Notes under the pieces: generated by a model | Seen by the model: only the letters and a program-made list of their open reading frames with translations | What the model was told of the DNA's origin: nothing | Database searches by the model: none | NCBI GenBank assembly: GCA_015501595.1 | Contig: JADNRX010000444.1 | Coordinates: forward strand, 1-42,430 | Length of the DNA stretch: 42,430 bases | Direction of reading: 5' to 3' | Source of the DNA: Hymenopellis radicata | Lineage: Eukaryota > Basidiomycota > Agaricomycetes > Agaricales > Physalacriaceae | Made by a program: the position numbers and the translations under genes | Shown here: positions 11,224 to 22,309 of the stretch, piece after piece | Position numbering within the stretch: position 1 is the first letter of the stretch | How the letters are laid out: each line of letters begins with the position of its first letter

Positions 11224-11738
11224 AAAAAGTTGAAACGTATATACTTATTTGCATCATAATCAGCAGCCCCGACAGCGATACTGTTAGGCTGTAATACCTA
11301 TTCCATTTCTGCTAGTATATGGCGATTGAGCTCAGCGCCAACGCCACATGCCGTTAATTAACTGATCTTCAGGCGTGTTATTCCATCGCTTCAGGATGTT
11401 CATCAGATTCCGAAGTTGCGAAACATCAAGCAAGGGTCATTGTAGATCTCCATGGATATCGCGTTGCTGCTGCCGAATTACTTACTGCAGCGAGGGACAA
11501 TCTCACCCCATCCGTAGGCGTCAGCGCTTCTGCTGCCCCGCCCGTCTTGGCCCACATTTACGAGCATATGTAGCCCTGGAGGAATGCATAGTATACTATT
11601 CAACCGACTCAGTCCAAAGGAGATGAGTACTGTAAATTTATATACCCTAGTATGGAGGGCCAAAAATCACCGCGCGCGTCGTTGCGCTCGGAGAAGAGTG
11701 TTCTATCCTACTCGGACCAAATATTCAATACCCATGTT
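11224..11738. other. ERG25 3' UTR and unassigned DNA
   Basis: No gene recognised. The first part is the 3' UTR of ERG25. The region lies between its stop codon and the tail of a minus-strand pseudogene. Confidence 0.4.
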
Positions 11739-12961
11739 CTACACATCGGAATTGCTCCGCCGATCAGAGTCCAATTCAAGAGTTAATGTATGCCCACTGG
11801 ACGCATTAGCGGTCGTCTCACTGTCCCCCGAGACGTCCGCCATCTTTGGGCCTCCAAACTGCAGCTGATTGAGAGCGTCGGGCGTTGAGAATTGCTGTGA
11901 TCGACAACAGAGTCGAACGTCTCCGGAGAGAATCTTGAAATAGAGACGATGATCACAATCGCTGCAGCATAGAGTCCCTGTAGTTTACTCAGTACAGATC
12001 TCGTAGAAACTAGAAACTAACGCACAGAGAAGTGAGGCATGAAATATTCGAGCTCAAAGCGAACGTTCCCGAATAAGCCGTAATCTCCTAACATTAAGCA
12101 GAGCTGGGCTGAATGAACTTGAAAATCGGAGCGCGGGCTTGAGGAAATATGCATACCCAGAAGAGGCAGTAAGTCGAGCCAGACTCCACAAGGATGAGCA
12201 ATACATTTTCCAGAGGAGAGCCCATACACTCGCCAGACTTTGTAGCTGCAGAGGAGTGTCGTGCTGAAGTTTGTCAACAGAAGAAAGACCGTTGCCAACA
12301 TGTTGGTTACAATAAATTCAACTTGTCCGGTCAAAATCACAGTTGCAATCGACGTGCCTGTGAAAGAGGGCGATAAGCACTCCGACTATTCTGAGTATCA
12401 CGATATTACCAGCAGTCGCCACCAAGAGAATGGCAAGATACGCGCGAACGAAAGTGTTGTCGTACCGTCCACGACATCGCTGAGAAAGTACTACATTTCT
12501 GGGATGAGGCTCGTATAGCGGGCTGGTATGAGGATAAGTAACTGACATCGGTCCGCCGCAATATCATAGTGACGAGGGACGGCGGATTGTATTCTGCGCC
12601 GGCGGACAAGGCATAAACTGTATGCCGTAGAACGTTGTTCAAAGATACACATGCGCTGTGGATATCCCGAACATGACGAACATGGTGAGGAACAGAACAG
12701 AGCGAGCGTATGAGGTGCGCAGACCGTTATGGCTAGAGATTCTATCAGTGCCTGACTGGCCCTAAGATGGCAGGAACACACATGAGTAGAACGAGCGACA
12801 TGAGGACTGCAGTCGCGTAAACACCTGTAATGCGCAGTACGAATTAGCACCCTACAGAGAAATGAAGCCGAAGAATCACCATATGACGCATACTCAACGT
12901 TAGTTTGAACAAGTGAGGCTGTGGCCCAATGCGCGTCACTGGTAGTAATCAAGTCTGATAT
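11739..12961 (-). pseudogene. Decayed copy of the multi-pass membrane protein gene at 25989-27351
   Basis: Exon by exon it matches the intact paralogue. The start DADWAIGSLIQTNVE reads SDAHWATASLVQTNVE; FLLLTNFSTTLLCSYKVW matches FCLLVTNFSTTILCAYKVW; MLGDYGLFGNVRFELEYFMPHF differs from its partner at three positions; and the tail LTLELDSD matches VTLELNSD. It is broken several ways. The aligned start codon is ATA (12961-12959) with a stop just upstream. An in-frame TGA follows the STAHVYL segment. Part of the conserved VVVWRTW segment is deleted, and the intron and first part of the penultimate transmembrane exon are missing. These are real structural losses, not just single-base slips, so this is a true pseudogene. 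Confidence 0.85.
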
Positions 12962-13813
12962 CCTCGCGCACTCTTAAGGAATGTTCGGTATAGTTTTCGG
13001 CAGCCCCAGCGTCTAGCATTTATACCGTTCAACTCAAACTGAGCATTAAACCCTACGGGTCTCCAGGCGAGATCAACGTTTCTGAAGATGAGGTTGACTT
13101 GTGATCGACAGCCTTCGTTCAACCGATCAAACGCGGATCCCAGCCTTCAGCTTCATCACTGAAGCGGAGCACTTCCGCGCGCGCCGAAGACCTGCCGTGA
13201 AGTTAATGGGACAGCGGTAACAACAAGACCCATCTATATCTGCAGTTACTGGACGCGGAATAGAGCGAGGTGACGAGAATGAGTACCTGTGACGAGTCGG
13301 AGTCGTTGAGGTCATGGCCAACAATAGAATAAGGTTCAGGCATCCCAGTGGAGCCTTGAATCAATCAGGCGATACACGATGCATCCAATCGTCGACGAGA
13401 GGACTGCTCAATGCTGTCAATGTAGTCACCCTCGACAGCACTTGATCATCAACGAGAACAGGGGGCGGCGCAGAACCTGTACCGGTCGGGGAAAGGGCTT
13501 TGCATGTTATTCACTGAAGCTGCAGTAGAGAATCATAAGGCGAAGCTCCCCTCGTTAACGGACTTCCTGGAGGTTCGAATTCATTCAGCAGAGTACCTTG
13601 TACATCATCTTGGTCTTCTGGAATGACGTTCAGTCCTGAGTAATCTAAACCAGGTAGAGGTCAGTTCCAGTAGCCTGTAGGAACTTGGAACCGTCTGAGG
13701 TGATACGAGGGATGATTCTGGGGACCGGGGGCTTATTCGGCGGATGCAGAAACGCAGAGATGTTCGAAGAAGAGTGACTTGGCGACGTACTGTCATAGTC
13801 CGAGGACGAAGAA

Positions 13814-13852
13814 CATGGTGGTGAGAATTAAGACGCGTCAGTATCACGTGGA
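13814..13852. repeat. Conserved block shared with 28166-28203
   Basis: About 33 of 38 aligned bases match the block at 28166-28203, same orientation. It includes an ACGCGT core and a CACGTG E-box. Both blocks sit roughly 0.85 kb upstream of the start of a copy of the duplicated membrane-protein gene, so the duplication reached at least this far. Confidence 0.55.
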
Positions 13853-15421
13853 ATGACTCCGAAAATCCCGGGCGCTTTTGCTGGTGCTTCAATCACGGTT
13901 CTGCTGCTGCCGCGTCTTGAGCAATGGTGGTATCCGACCGACGCTACGGGATATCCCTACTGGCGACTCTGTTACTTGGTCAATCTCGGGCCTGCCAGCT
14001 TCGGGTACCTGGAGACCCTTGAACTTAGGCTTCATCGATCACAAAATGCATTTTCGAGGATGTTCCTCGATGTTTCCCAGGAGACTCAACATTGCTTTCG
14101 ATTTACGGCTTTCCCAGATTATTGGATATGCCTTCGGAGTGCATGCTTCCGTTCCCTGTTTTTGGACTATCAAGGTCTTGTAGACATTATTGCGCATACC
14201 TATTACTATCAAATGATCCTAGTTACCTCCCCTCTTAGACTAATTCTTTCCTTGTGTTTGCTATCAAGAACCAAGAGTATCGAGTGCGTTACGATCCTAG
14301 GTAGTCTTCCCTAGGCACACTACACCTCATGGTTGCCAGATGGCTGAGCTTACCATACGGGAATCAGAGTGGTTGATTTCCTGTGCCGGCGGAAGAGCTT
14401 TAAGCAAAAAAGTCCCTTTTTCTTCCCTGTCTTCGTCTTCTGAGAATAGCAAGAACGGTGAGGTGGGACGCGTTGGGGAGGCCGCCACTCCATCAATCGG
14501 AGTACCAATTCGGGCGGTCCCGTGTTCCGTGATACGCAAAGTATACTTTCTGAGGACAGCGGGAGAAATTGCAACAGTCAAACATGAATTCGTTTACGCA
14601 GAAAGAGGGCCAGAACGCGATACGCGTCGGACGAACGCGCGTGTGACGCTACCCCGAAATATCCGAATGAACCTTCCTCTTTGGTTGTTCTTCGGTCGTA
14701 TCGATGTAAGTTCAGAAAGAATGACATCGGGTTACCTTCAGGCTCATAAACCAACCGCGCCAGTCGTTCCGAGCCGCTTTCGACCCTTGGGCAAAATGGG
14801 AGGCAGACGAGAAAGGAAGTGCAGTACCGATCAACAAAGAATCGAACATCATGTGTGCGGCGAGTTCGTTAAATCGATGCCGAACGTGTGCCGGAAAGCT
14901 GATGTGATCACTGATTGGCTCGTTAGCGGACTATGACTTCCTTTTCCGTCACCCTCCCACTTCGCACAAGGACCCGAACGCGGGTCGGAACGCCTTGCAC
15001 AATGCTCGATATCGGTCTGGACCATTTCCCTTTTAGGTTCAACTCAGTCATTTTGCTCATTCTCCGTCATTTGGTAAGGATGAGGGTGGATGACATGTCC
15101 GCTCATCTCACTGGAATTAGAGTACGTCACGGTGGAGGGTTGTCCCTCAACGCACATGGACGTCACCGCTACTGAACATCCATGGCAAAGCAGATAGTCA
15201 GCTAGAACTCCAGGACAGTCGAGCTTCAAGCGGCAACCATCAAACTTAGCCTCGATCTCCTCTGTAGATTTCAAGTTTTCACTAGTTCTTGCTGAGAATT
15301 TGTTCACAGCCTACCCCGGTGTGAACATTATGGTCTTCGAATTCCTGATGGTAATGCACGCGAGGGTTCTTGACAACGCTTCTCATCAGTGCCGGGGCCT
15401 CATCTCGGACAAGTCCATAGG

Positions 15422-15428
15422 TATATAA
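15422..15428 (+). promoter_or_regulatory. TATA box (TATATAA) with CT-rich start region
   Basis: TATATAA is followed by a CT-rich stretch (about 15440-15490) typical of fungal transcription starts, about 190 bases before the ATG at 15614. Confidence 0.5.
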
Positions 15429-15613
15429 GAAATATAAGTCTGCTCCTCTTCTCTCCAACTCACTCGGCGCGTTTCGCCTCTCTACTCACATCTATTAGCG
15501 GCTCTTTTTGCACGACCACGAGCGGACCTCATTGCTCTTCGCTTCCTGCGTAAACTATAGTCTCCCTGTCTGATACCCGTGATCTATATCGATTTTTCAT
15601 CATTCGCTGCTCA

Positions 15614-16487
15614 ATGAAGGTGCCTACTTTCCGCCCTCGACTTAGAATCAACACCAAGGTATGCGACAGTCTCTCTCCCCATTTTCTTCTTGTGCTAACA
15701 ATTGAATAGAAGCTAGAGGTGAACGACGACGCTTCGAGTGGTTCAGTGACGCCTACACTCGCGCGTTATACGCCGCCCACTCCCGACGAGGAAGAAGTAC
15801 GTTGACCATCTCCCTTTTAGATTTATCCAACAGTTTTCTAGCTTCGTACGACTCCTAGTCCGACCGCGACACCAACAAGGCTCACATTCCTTGCTATATG
15901 GGATCCGGAGTCGGAGCAATATTCCTTGCCTCCATTTGTTCAATTTGTAGACGAACAAGACCCTCCTTGCCTAGAAGTGACAGAAGACGAAGGATTCTAC
16001 GACTCGTTGCATTCAAGTCATCCTGACTGCGAACCACATCTAGTTCGTATGATCCCTGCCGTATTACATGATTACACTCTAACAACATCCACAGTCTTCA
16101 CGATTTTCCACGTCTACGACATCCACCTCTAACTTCGTTACTGTATCTGTCCCGCCAACGCCCACGCCCATGCACTTCTTAGATTTCCCTCCGCCGCCCA
16201 CTGGCAGAAAGTCTCGCGGCGAGCACTCACGTCCGGGGACTGCCGAGTCTTGCCCTCTTACTCCTACGAGATCCTTTTTCCGCGATCAACAACCCGGATC
16301 GAGTACTGGTTCTCTAACATCATTCATATCTCGCAAACCCTCCTCCCGCTCCACCAGGCCATCTTCCAAGAGATCCTTTTCGGTCCCAGCGGGTCCCGAA
16401 TCTCCTCTCAGCTTCTTAAGGAGGCGCGTTAGCAGCCTTCGGGGGCCGATGATAATGTTTGGGTCGTCATTGACCTGGAGAATGTAA
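15614..16487 (+). CDS. Ser/Thr/Pro-rich hypothetical protein
   Basis: Four exons (15614-15658, 15710-15796, 15842-16042, 16095-16487) join in frame to 241 residues. All three introns (51, 45 and 52 bases) have GT...AG ends, and intron 3 has a CTAAC branch site. The protein starts MKVPTFRPRLRINTK and is low in complexity: PPTPDEEE, VPPTPTPM, LDFPPPPTGRKSRG, TPTRSFF, SSRSTRPSSKRSFS. It is probably disordered, without a signal peptide, and could be a phosphorylated regulator; no domain is recognised. The last ~25 codons are less convincing, and a 136-codon open frame runs antisense at 16286-16696. The exon logic and TATA box support the plus-strand model. Confidence 0.65.
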
Positions 16488-18050
16488 TCAAGGAGCGGGT
16501 GGTCTGTGTTTGAGTGCGCGCTAGACGCGCCATACACGTACCCGAACATTATAACGGGCGCCTCGGACATGCGTCCTAGTCTCAATTGCTTCAATACTTC
16601 TATACGCAAAAATGGGTTAGTACGTTGTGTCTTGGAAACCGTGGTTGTACATATGGAGGGTTCCCTGGCGTGTCGTGGACAGTACCCAACGGACATTTAC
16701 GCATTTAGACGATACAGTGATTATGATGAGTATTACGAGCTACAATGTTACATAGTTCTATCATGACACGTATGAAAACGAAGCAGGAGCAATCAAGGAG
16801 CAATCCGCGCTGAGGTCCCGTTTTCGGAAACAAACTTGAACCCCTTTTGGCATGTGATCGTTCTTGGTTTAGTTGGTCCAACTGCCCTGGTTGTCTGGCA
16901 CTCTTGTCATCGATGATGCTCCGAATTGTGCTCCCCAGCGAACGCTTTTTAGATCAGGTACCCACAGAAGGACATTTGCCACGGTATGAGGTAGTTCCAA
17001 GGGATGATCGATAACCTTTAGAACGACTCCGAAAAGGGAAACATCGCACACGACCTCGCAAGTTTATCGCATGACCGTTTTTCGAATGTCCCCTACCCGA
17101 CTCCGCAATATTGAAGCTAGTAGCTTCCTCCGTCGTGTATAGGACGCTATAGGTACCGTACCCCAGTTTATGTTCCACTTGGGCTTACATGGCGGGAACA
17201 GCATATTGGTTCCCGATCAGAAGAGACTGCACCGGACAAAATTTCTGTCTTCTCTGCGCGGCACAGATGCCTTCAGGCGCCCAAACCTAAATTGTAGCTG
17301 CACGTATTCGTTGGATGGATTCACTCCGGTTGTTTAAATTCCTTCGGCTCTCCGTGTGCACGGCTATGGCGGCCTCGTTATTGCTTGCTCATTGGCATTT
17401 GGAAGGCACCGTCGACGAGAAGTCCGTTTGACAGTGAATGTCCATCGTCGTTAAAACCTTGTTTGACGGTGCCGTTATCGACTGATGGACCGACGAAGGG
17501 GGGAGATGGGAGTCCTCAAGTAGCGGAGTTTCTTGTTTTTCCTCGGTACGTATTGAACGTACTGAACTCATCGGTGTGGAATTGGCGGTGATGGCATTTT
17601 TGGCACGTATATCCGGACTGCTTCCGACTCAGCGTACACGGTCTCTGCATCGGCACGTCTTAAACTTTGGCGGTGGCGACATGCGAATCGCGACCGTCAC
17701 GCTGTTGGACATTTCCTGCAAACATATGCACACGGTCTCGACAACCGTCGGCTTCAACCAGCATGTCCCTGAGATGGGCGGATTGTGCATGCTACGCGGA
17801 TTAGGAATAGTATAGTCGTATTCTCCTACATAACTCCTCTATGCCATGCTAATCTCTTGCACAATGCATTCAAATATGGATGGTTTGGTAACGACTTTCG
17901 GCATACTCGACATTTCAAAATTTCATTGCTCGCAATAATCTTATGTTTCCTGGTTGGTCAACCTCAAAAGCTGTGCTCTGCGATTGGCCATATTTGGCGT
18001 TCCCCTCATTTGACTTTGAACTTGAACAACCTAGTCTATCAGTTACGTCG
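16488..18050. other. 1.56 kb without a recognised gene
   Basis: Several short open frames on both strands lack motifs. The plus-strand open frame of the next gene extends back to 17943, but those codons look less protein-like than what follows. Nothing else is visible. Confidence 0.4.
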
Positions 18051-19610
18051 ATGACCACTATGCAGAACCTCCCAAACGACATCTTGTTTGAAGTTTTCGC
18101 CATACTCTGTGCCAATGGATATACCGTCGGCGATAATTCTGCCGCTCCATGGAATCTTGCCAGAGTCGCGCGACGCTGGCGGCAGACCGCTCTCAGCCAT
18201 TCCTCCTTGTGGGCGAACATAAAGCTTTCTATCACTCGGTCTACACATCTATCACGATGCAGCCATCTTCCCCTCGCGCTAGAGAGAAGTGGGACGCATC
18301 CTTTGACATTTTCCTTCCGCTCACTTCTTCCCTCGTCCGACTCTGCTCCTCTTAAACATATCGTACCTGCCCTTGTCGCGTTATCTAAAGAAACGCGAAG
18401 ATGGAAATCAGCCAAGTTCTGTATACCGACAAGTGTAACCGCGATACTCCTCATCGAGCTAGATGGGCCATTTGATTGTCTGGAGGAGATCTGGCTCGAG
18501 AAGCGGGAACGAGAATTCAAATCCCAATACGACTTTTCCGAAAAGGGCGTGGGCGTTGATTTGTCTACCCTCTTCCTCGACGCGCCTAAACTCGTCGATG
18601 TGGTGTGCGATTTTGACATCCCATTTCAACTTCCGTGGGCACAGTTAATGCTCTTCAATTATCACATCACGTCGAACCATATGATCCCTTACATCGCTTC
18701 CATCCCCCATCTCTGTCCGCAGCTGAACAACGTCAAAGCACAGCAGTGGTTCCCCGACGGAGGAACCCGAGGAACAGTAACACCTCCCGCTGGCCATGAC
18801 GCTCCCACCGTCCTCCCCCACCTGGAGCTCGCCAACATCGATCTTGAACTCCTTCTTGATCTCATGACCGTTCCGGCGCTCAAGGTTATCACAGTCCAGT
18901 CGGGGGCCCAGGACGACCACATCGTCCCTCTCATCCGGCGTTCAGCGTGCTATGATCTGGAAATGCTAGTCGCCGTAAAACGGCGGGCCATCGATGTCAT
19001 GCATCTCATTGAAGAGCCGAAATTCGCACAACTGCGCTGTTTGCTGCTCGCCAGTTCATCGTACAACCCGCTTGCGATATTCAGTGCATTGCGGGATAGA
19101 GCGTCTCTCCCAGCGCTGGACACGATTTCTCTGATGGGTACGGATGTGCCACATGCGGGGGAACACTACGTAGGGTGTTTTGCACTTCTGAGGGTGATTT
19201 TGGAGGTGGTGCAGGCTCGGGAGTTCAAGTCGGTGAGCGTGGGGATGTTTCCAGGAATTCAATGCACGGGATACGCTTTTCAGCCGGTTGACCGGCGATT
19301 GGATACTTCCGATTGTCTCGCGAAACTTGAAGAGCATGTGAAGAATAGGGGAGTTGATTTAAATGTTGTGTTTTGTGGTAGGTTTCTGTCTTTGCCTTGT
19401 CAACATCATGTAACTGATTGTGACTTTTTCTTCAGGTCAAAATTTCCTTGGTCCTTTAGGTGTTCCTAGCATCGGTTCAGACTGGGAATTATTGCTGTAT
19501 GGTACGTTCCTGCTTGTGAAGTTCTGTTGTCTCTGGGTTGGATTGGTGTTTACTCAGTTGATACAGCAAGCCTCAACACAGGCAAGAAGCCCGCCAACAA
19601 CAGACTTTAG
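18051..19610 (+). CDS. F-box-like protein
   Basis: An F-box (residues ~4-50: LPNDILFEVFAILC, then WNLARVARRWRQTALSHSSLWANI) heads a long LRR-like region, the usual Agaricomycete layout. F-box proteins link substrates to SCF (Skp1-Cullin-F-box) ubiquitin ligases; the target here is unknown. Exons 18051-19377, 19436-19501 and 19558-19610 join in frame to 481 residues ending NTGKKPANNRL. The introns are 58 and 56 bases. Reading through the first intron would also give a stop at 19467-19469, but splicing continues a protein-like sequence (QNFLGPLGVPSIGSDWELL). An earlier ATG at 17943 is possible; I prefer 18051 because it lies two residues before a second Met at the F-box start. Confidence 0.85.
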
Positions 19611-20064
19611 TGGTGTACACACTCAGAGATGTTCAGATGTTGTGAGGATGGGACGAGCCTGATGCTGCACTTAGTGTTAGACGAGTTCGAAGGAATTCCT
19701 GCGGAGGCGTTCCCTGATACAGCCGCCGTACTTGAAGTGTTGAGAGCAGTGCTAGTAGTGTTGTGTCGTTTTCGCTTTTTCTCTGGAAAGGGCGAATGGA
19801 GAACCGTTCCATATACAGTATACTAGTACTAATAGTAAATGTGTGCCCATCTCACACATGTCCAGCGGAGTACTGAGGATCATCAAAATTTGGTAGCCTC
19901 GAGAAAGAGCCACTTAGAGTCATTATACAAAGCCTGAGGAACGAGAACACAAATACGATGTTTGAAAACTGCCCTACAAAATTAGACATGATCTATGCTA
20001 TACTGTGAATAAGGGCAGCCGACTCCTGCTGTAACAATTCACTAAGGAGAAACGATGAACCATC
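19611..20064. other. Convergent intergenic region
   Basis: This lies between the 3' ends of the F-box gene and the minus-strand HNH gene. No gene or repeat seen; presumably two 3' UTRs. Confidence 0.4.
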
Positions 20065-21334
20065 CTAAGCAAGAACGTTCGTTGTCTCGACGCGACGTTC
20101 CACCGCATCCCAGTACTCGGCGGCTCCGGACATATGCGCCACCTTTGCACATGTCGCATGCAGGGCAATCAGTCGTGCATCGGGAAGAGGGAGGCCACGA
20201 GAGGCAACCATTGGATTAACCTCGAAGTGCACGGGTGATCTCAGAGTAGGAAACTGCTTTGCGCTTGCTGCACGGTGGAAGCGGACTTGATAACAATGGT
20301 CCTGCAATGCGAGGGCTCATGACTGGAATGACATGAAAATTCTGTAAATCACATACCTCACCCGTAGGTTCCAGCCATGCTTTGAAGTCATCTAGGTACT
20401 GGTGCAGGTTGCCGAGTACTGTCAAAATGTTGCTCAAGTGGTGAATTCCGCCCGCGAGTAAAAATTGATCAGCAACGGTACCAAGGCCAAATTGTCTCAG
20501 CATTGCGAGCACGGAGGCTGCATAACGCGTCTAGCATACAGTGAGAGAAGTGTGGATGAGGTGGTAACAAACTCACCTTGGCTTCCGTCTTAGGCTCCGT
20601 GCTGGTGGGATCTATTCCTATGGTAATCGCTTCGTTAAGGATATAACAGCACTGAGTATAGCCTGAGCCCCAGGGTGAGGCCTCCGCTTGAGTGGCGAGC
20701 TGCTCATTCTCGTCGCAGGATTTCTCATCATAAATACCAGTGAGCATACACCGGAAAGAATCTCTCGCCAAAGCCTTGACAGGTCGTGTAAGAAGACGGA
20801 TACCAATCTGGAGGACAACGCACTCTCCGTTTAGAAGTCCGGTGGTCCCGGGGTGCAGGTTCCAAGCAATCGTGCGTCATGTCTTCAAGAGTGTCAAAGG
20901 AAGGACGAGAGACGTACGATTCGGGGTGCGGTATTTGACCCTTGGAGCGGACTGTGTGATGGTGAGATATCGACTTAAGTTGATAGCGTAACACACATAC
21001 ACGCGCGCATGAAGACCTCCCGGTATTGCTTGCCAAGGCCGTAGACTACCTCATTCTCGTCCTGGCCCTGCTGACCCTTTGACGTGACTTGACGAATAAT
21101 GCAGGTCATTGGTGTGTCCCCAAGCGTAGTTCGCGCAGAGCATAGTTCGATGATAAAAAAGCCAATCACCCGAGCGTCCATGACTTTGTACTTCCATTCC
21201 GTCACGGACTCCTTGTCGTATGAAGCGTCCAGTTGCGCTTTGGCGCGCTTCTCAGCCCTAAGAACAAGACTGTACGCGCTCAGACAGGAGTGCGGGAAAC
21301 GCTCTTCGACATCGGCACTAGGAGGAAGTGGCAT
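20065..21334 (-). CDS. HNH_2-type nuclease-domain protein, likely catalytically altered
   Basis: Five exons (21334-21001, 20951-20824, 20774-20577, 20530-20357, 20301-20065) join in frame to 356 residues with good splice sites. The N-terminal half is the alpha-helical region common in Agaricomycete HNH_2 proteins (VFMRAFRSKG, LEPAPRDHRTSKRRALARDSFRCMLTG). The nuclease-like part has RCMLTG, then GYTQCCYILNEA, then HHLSNILTVLGNLHQYLDDFKAWLEP. In relatives I know, the middle segment reads T-Q-C-A-H-I; here the first HNH histidine is a tyrosine, and FD after the last histidine is LDD. The Asn and second His remain. Cleavage activity is therefore doubtful. The function of the family in fungi is unknown. 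The frame is fully open, so this is an expressed-type gene rather than a pseudogene. Confidence 0.8.
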
Positions 21335-21645
21335 ATTGATAGCCAGATGTGGGCTTAGTCTGGGCTAGATGATAGTACGCTGCTAAGTAGGTTCGCTCCA
21401 AGCCGGTGATTGGCTGCCTTTGTTTGGTGCTACTTTGTATCTTTCCCATTTCGGAGTCCTCCGTAATCTCGATAGCCTTGGTCTTCATCTCGAATGCACT
21501 TGGTGGTGCGCATGCTGGGTCCACAGGTATCCATCTTCTTATCCAATCTGGCCCCATCGTGAAGGCTGTCTGGGATCCTAAGGACACGAATGAGGTTCCA
21601 GGCTTATTCCTCCGTGCACCCTTACCCGACCTACCCATTCGTACC

Positions 21646-22309
21646 ATGAGCAACATTTACTCCTAATGGTAACGACTACAGCTATACAATCCCCGCGACC
21701 GATAAATCCGTAACGCCGCCGTTCGAAGTTCTCTGGTTAGCAGACAGACATCCTACGGAGAGTATTGTTCTCCTGGCCAGTCTACCCCCTCATCACGATT
21801 CCTCAAGGAGGTCCGCACGCAACATGGGCGACATCTTGGACACCAGCCCAACTATACCACTGGTTCGCTTGGCTATGGTGAGCGATATGTCCAAGCGCTT
21901 CGTGGCTAATGCGGCACTCTGGACGTCGAAGATTGTATCTCTTCAGTACGACACCTCATCAAGTTGGGAATTGCTGAAGAAGGCGAAGGAACACTGTTTA
22001 TATCGAGAGGGAGTCATGGCGGGTTTTTGGGTGCCCATTGTACGCACATCCCTTCTCTTTTCTGAATAATACTCACGTCCGTCTCAGTGGTTGCCCGATT
22101 CCCGACATTGTTCACGTCCTCCGGAACCTATTATCTCAGCAGGAGCAGACATACCCGAGTGTTACTTTGAAGAATTTAATTTCCCGTTCTTCACCAAGAA
22201 TAGGGTGCCGTACTGCATCACGTCGGACCAATACACTGCCCTTCAGGCCGCTTCACCCATTTCTTATGTACAGGACGTCTGTGATCATCCTTTCAGGCGG
22301 CTCGAATAA
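21646..22309 (+). CDS. Hypothetical protein, one frameshift near its start
   Basis: Starting at ATG 21646 (MSNIYS) the frame meets TAA after six codons. Removing one base there joins it to a long protein-like frame: NGNDYSYTIPATDKS, FEVLWLADRHPTESIVLLASLP, MGDILDTSPTIPLVRLA, LWTSKIVSLQYD, VMAGFWVPI. A 48-base intron (22040-22087) leads to exon 2 (WLPDSRHC to DHPFRRLE, stop 22307-22309). The total is about 204 residues. I do not recognise the family. It is divergent from the HNH gene, 311 bases away. A conservative start is the in-frame ATG at 21824. Confidence 0.5.

Larger units (their letters stand above)
12962..15613. other. 2.65 kb without a recognised gene
   Basis: Open frames at 13853-14314 (153 codons) and 14340-14936 (198 codons) on the plus strand show no motif I recognise and no consistent splicing, so I do not call them. 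The only structured item is a 38-base block at 13814-13852 shared with 28166-28203. The right edge (15422-15613) is the promoter and leader of the next gene. Confidence 0.45.

Noticed and set aside
14340..14936. 198-codon plus-strand open frame
   Set aside because: No recognisable motif, poor protein-like character and no splice partners. A frame this long can occur by chance in this base composition.
17915..18619. 234-codon minus-strand open frame
   Set aside because: Antisense shadow of the F-box gene; the plus strand has a clear F-box and spliced C-terminus.
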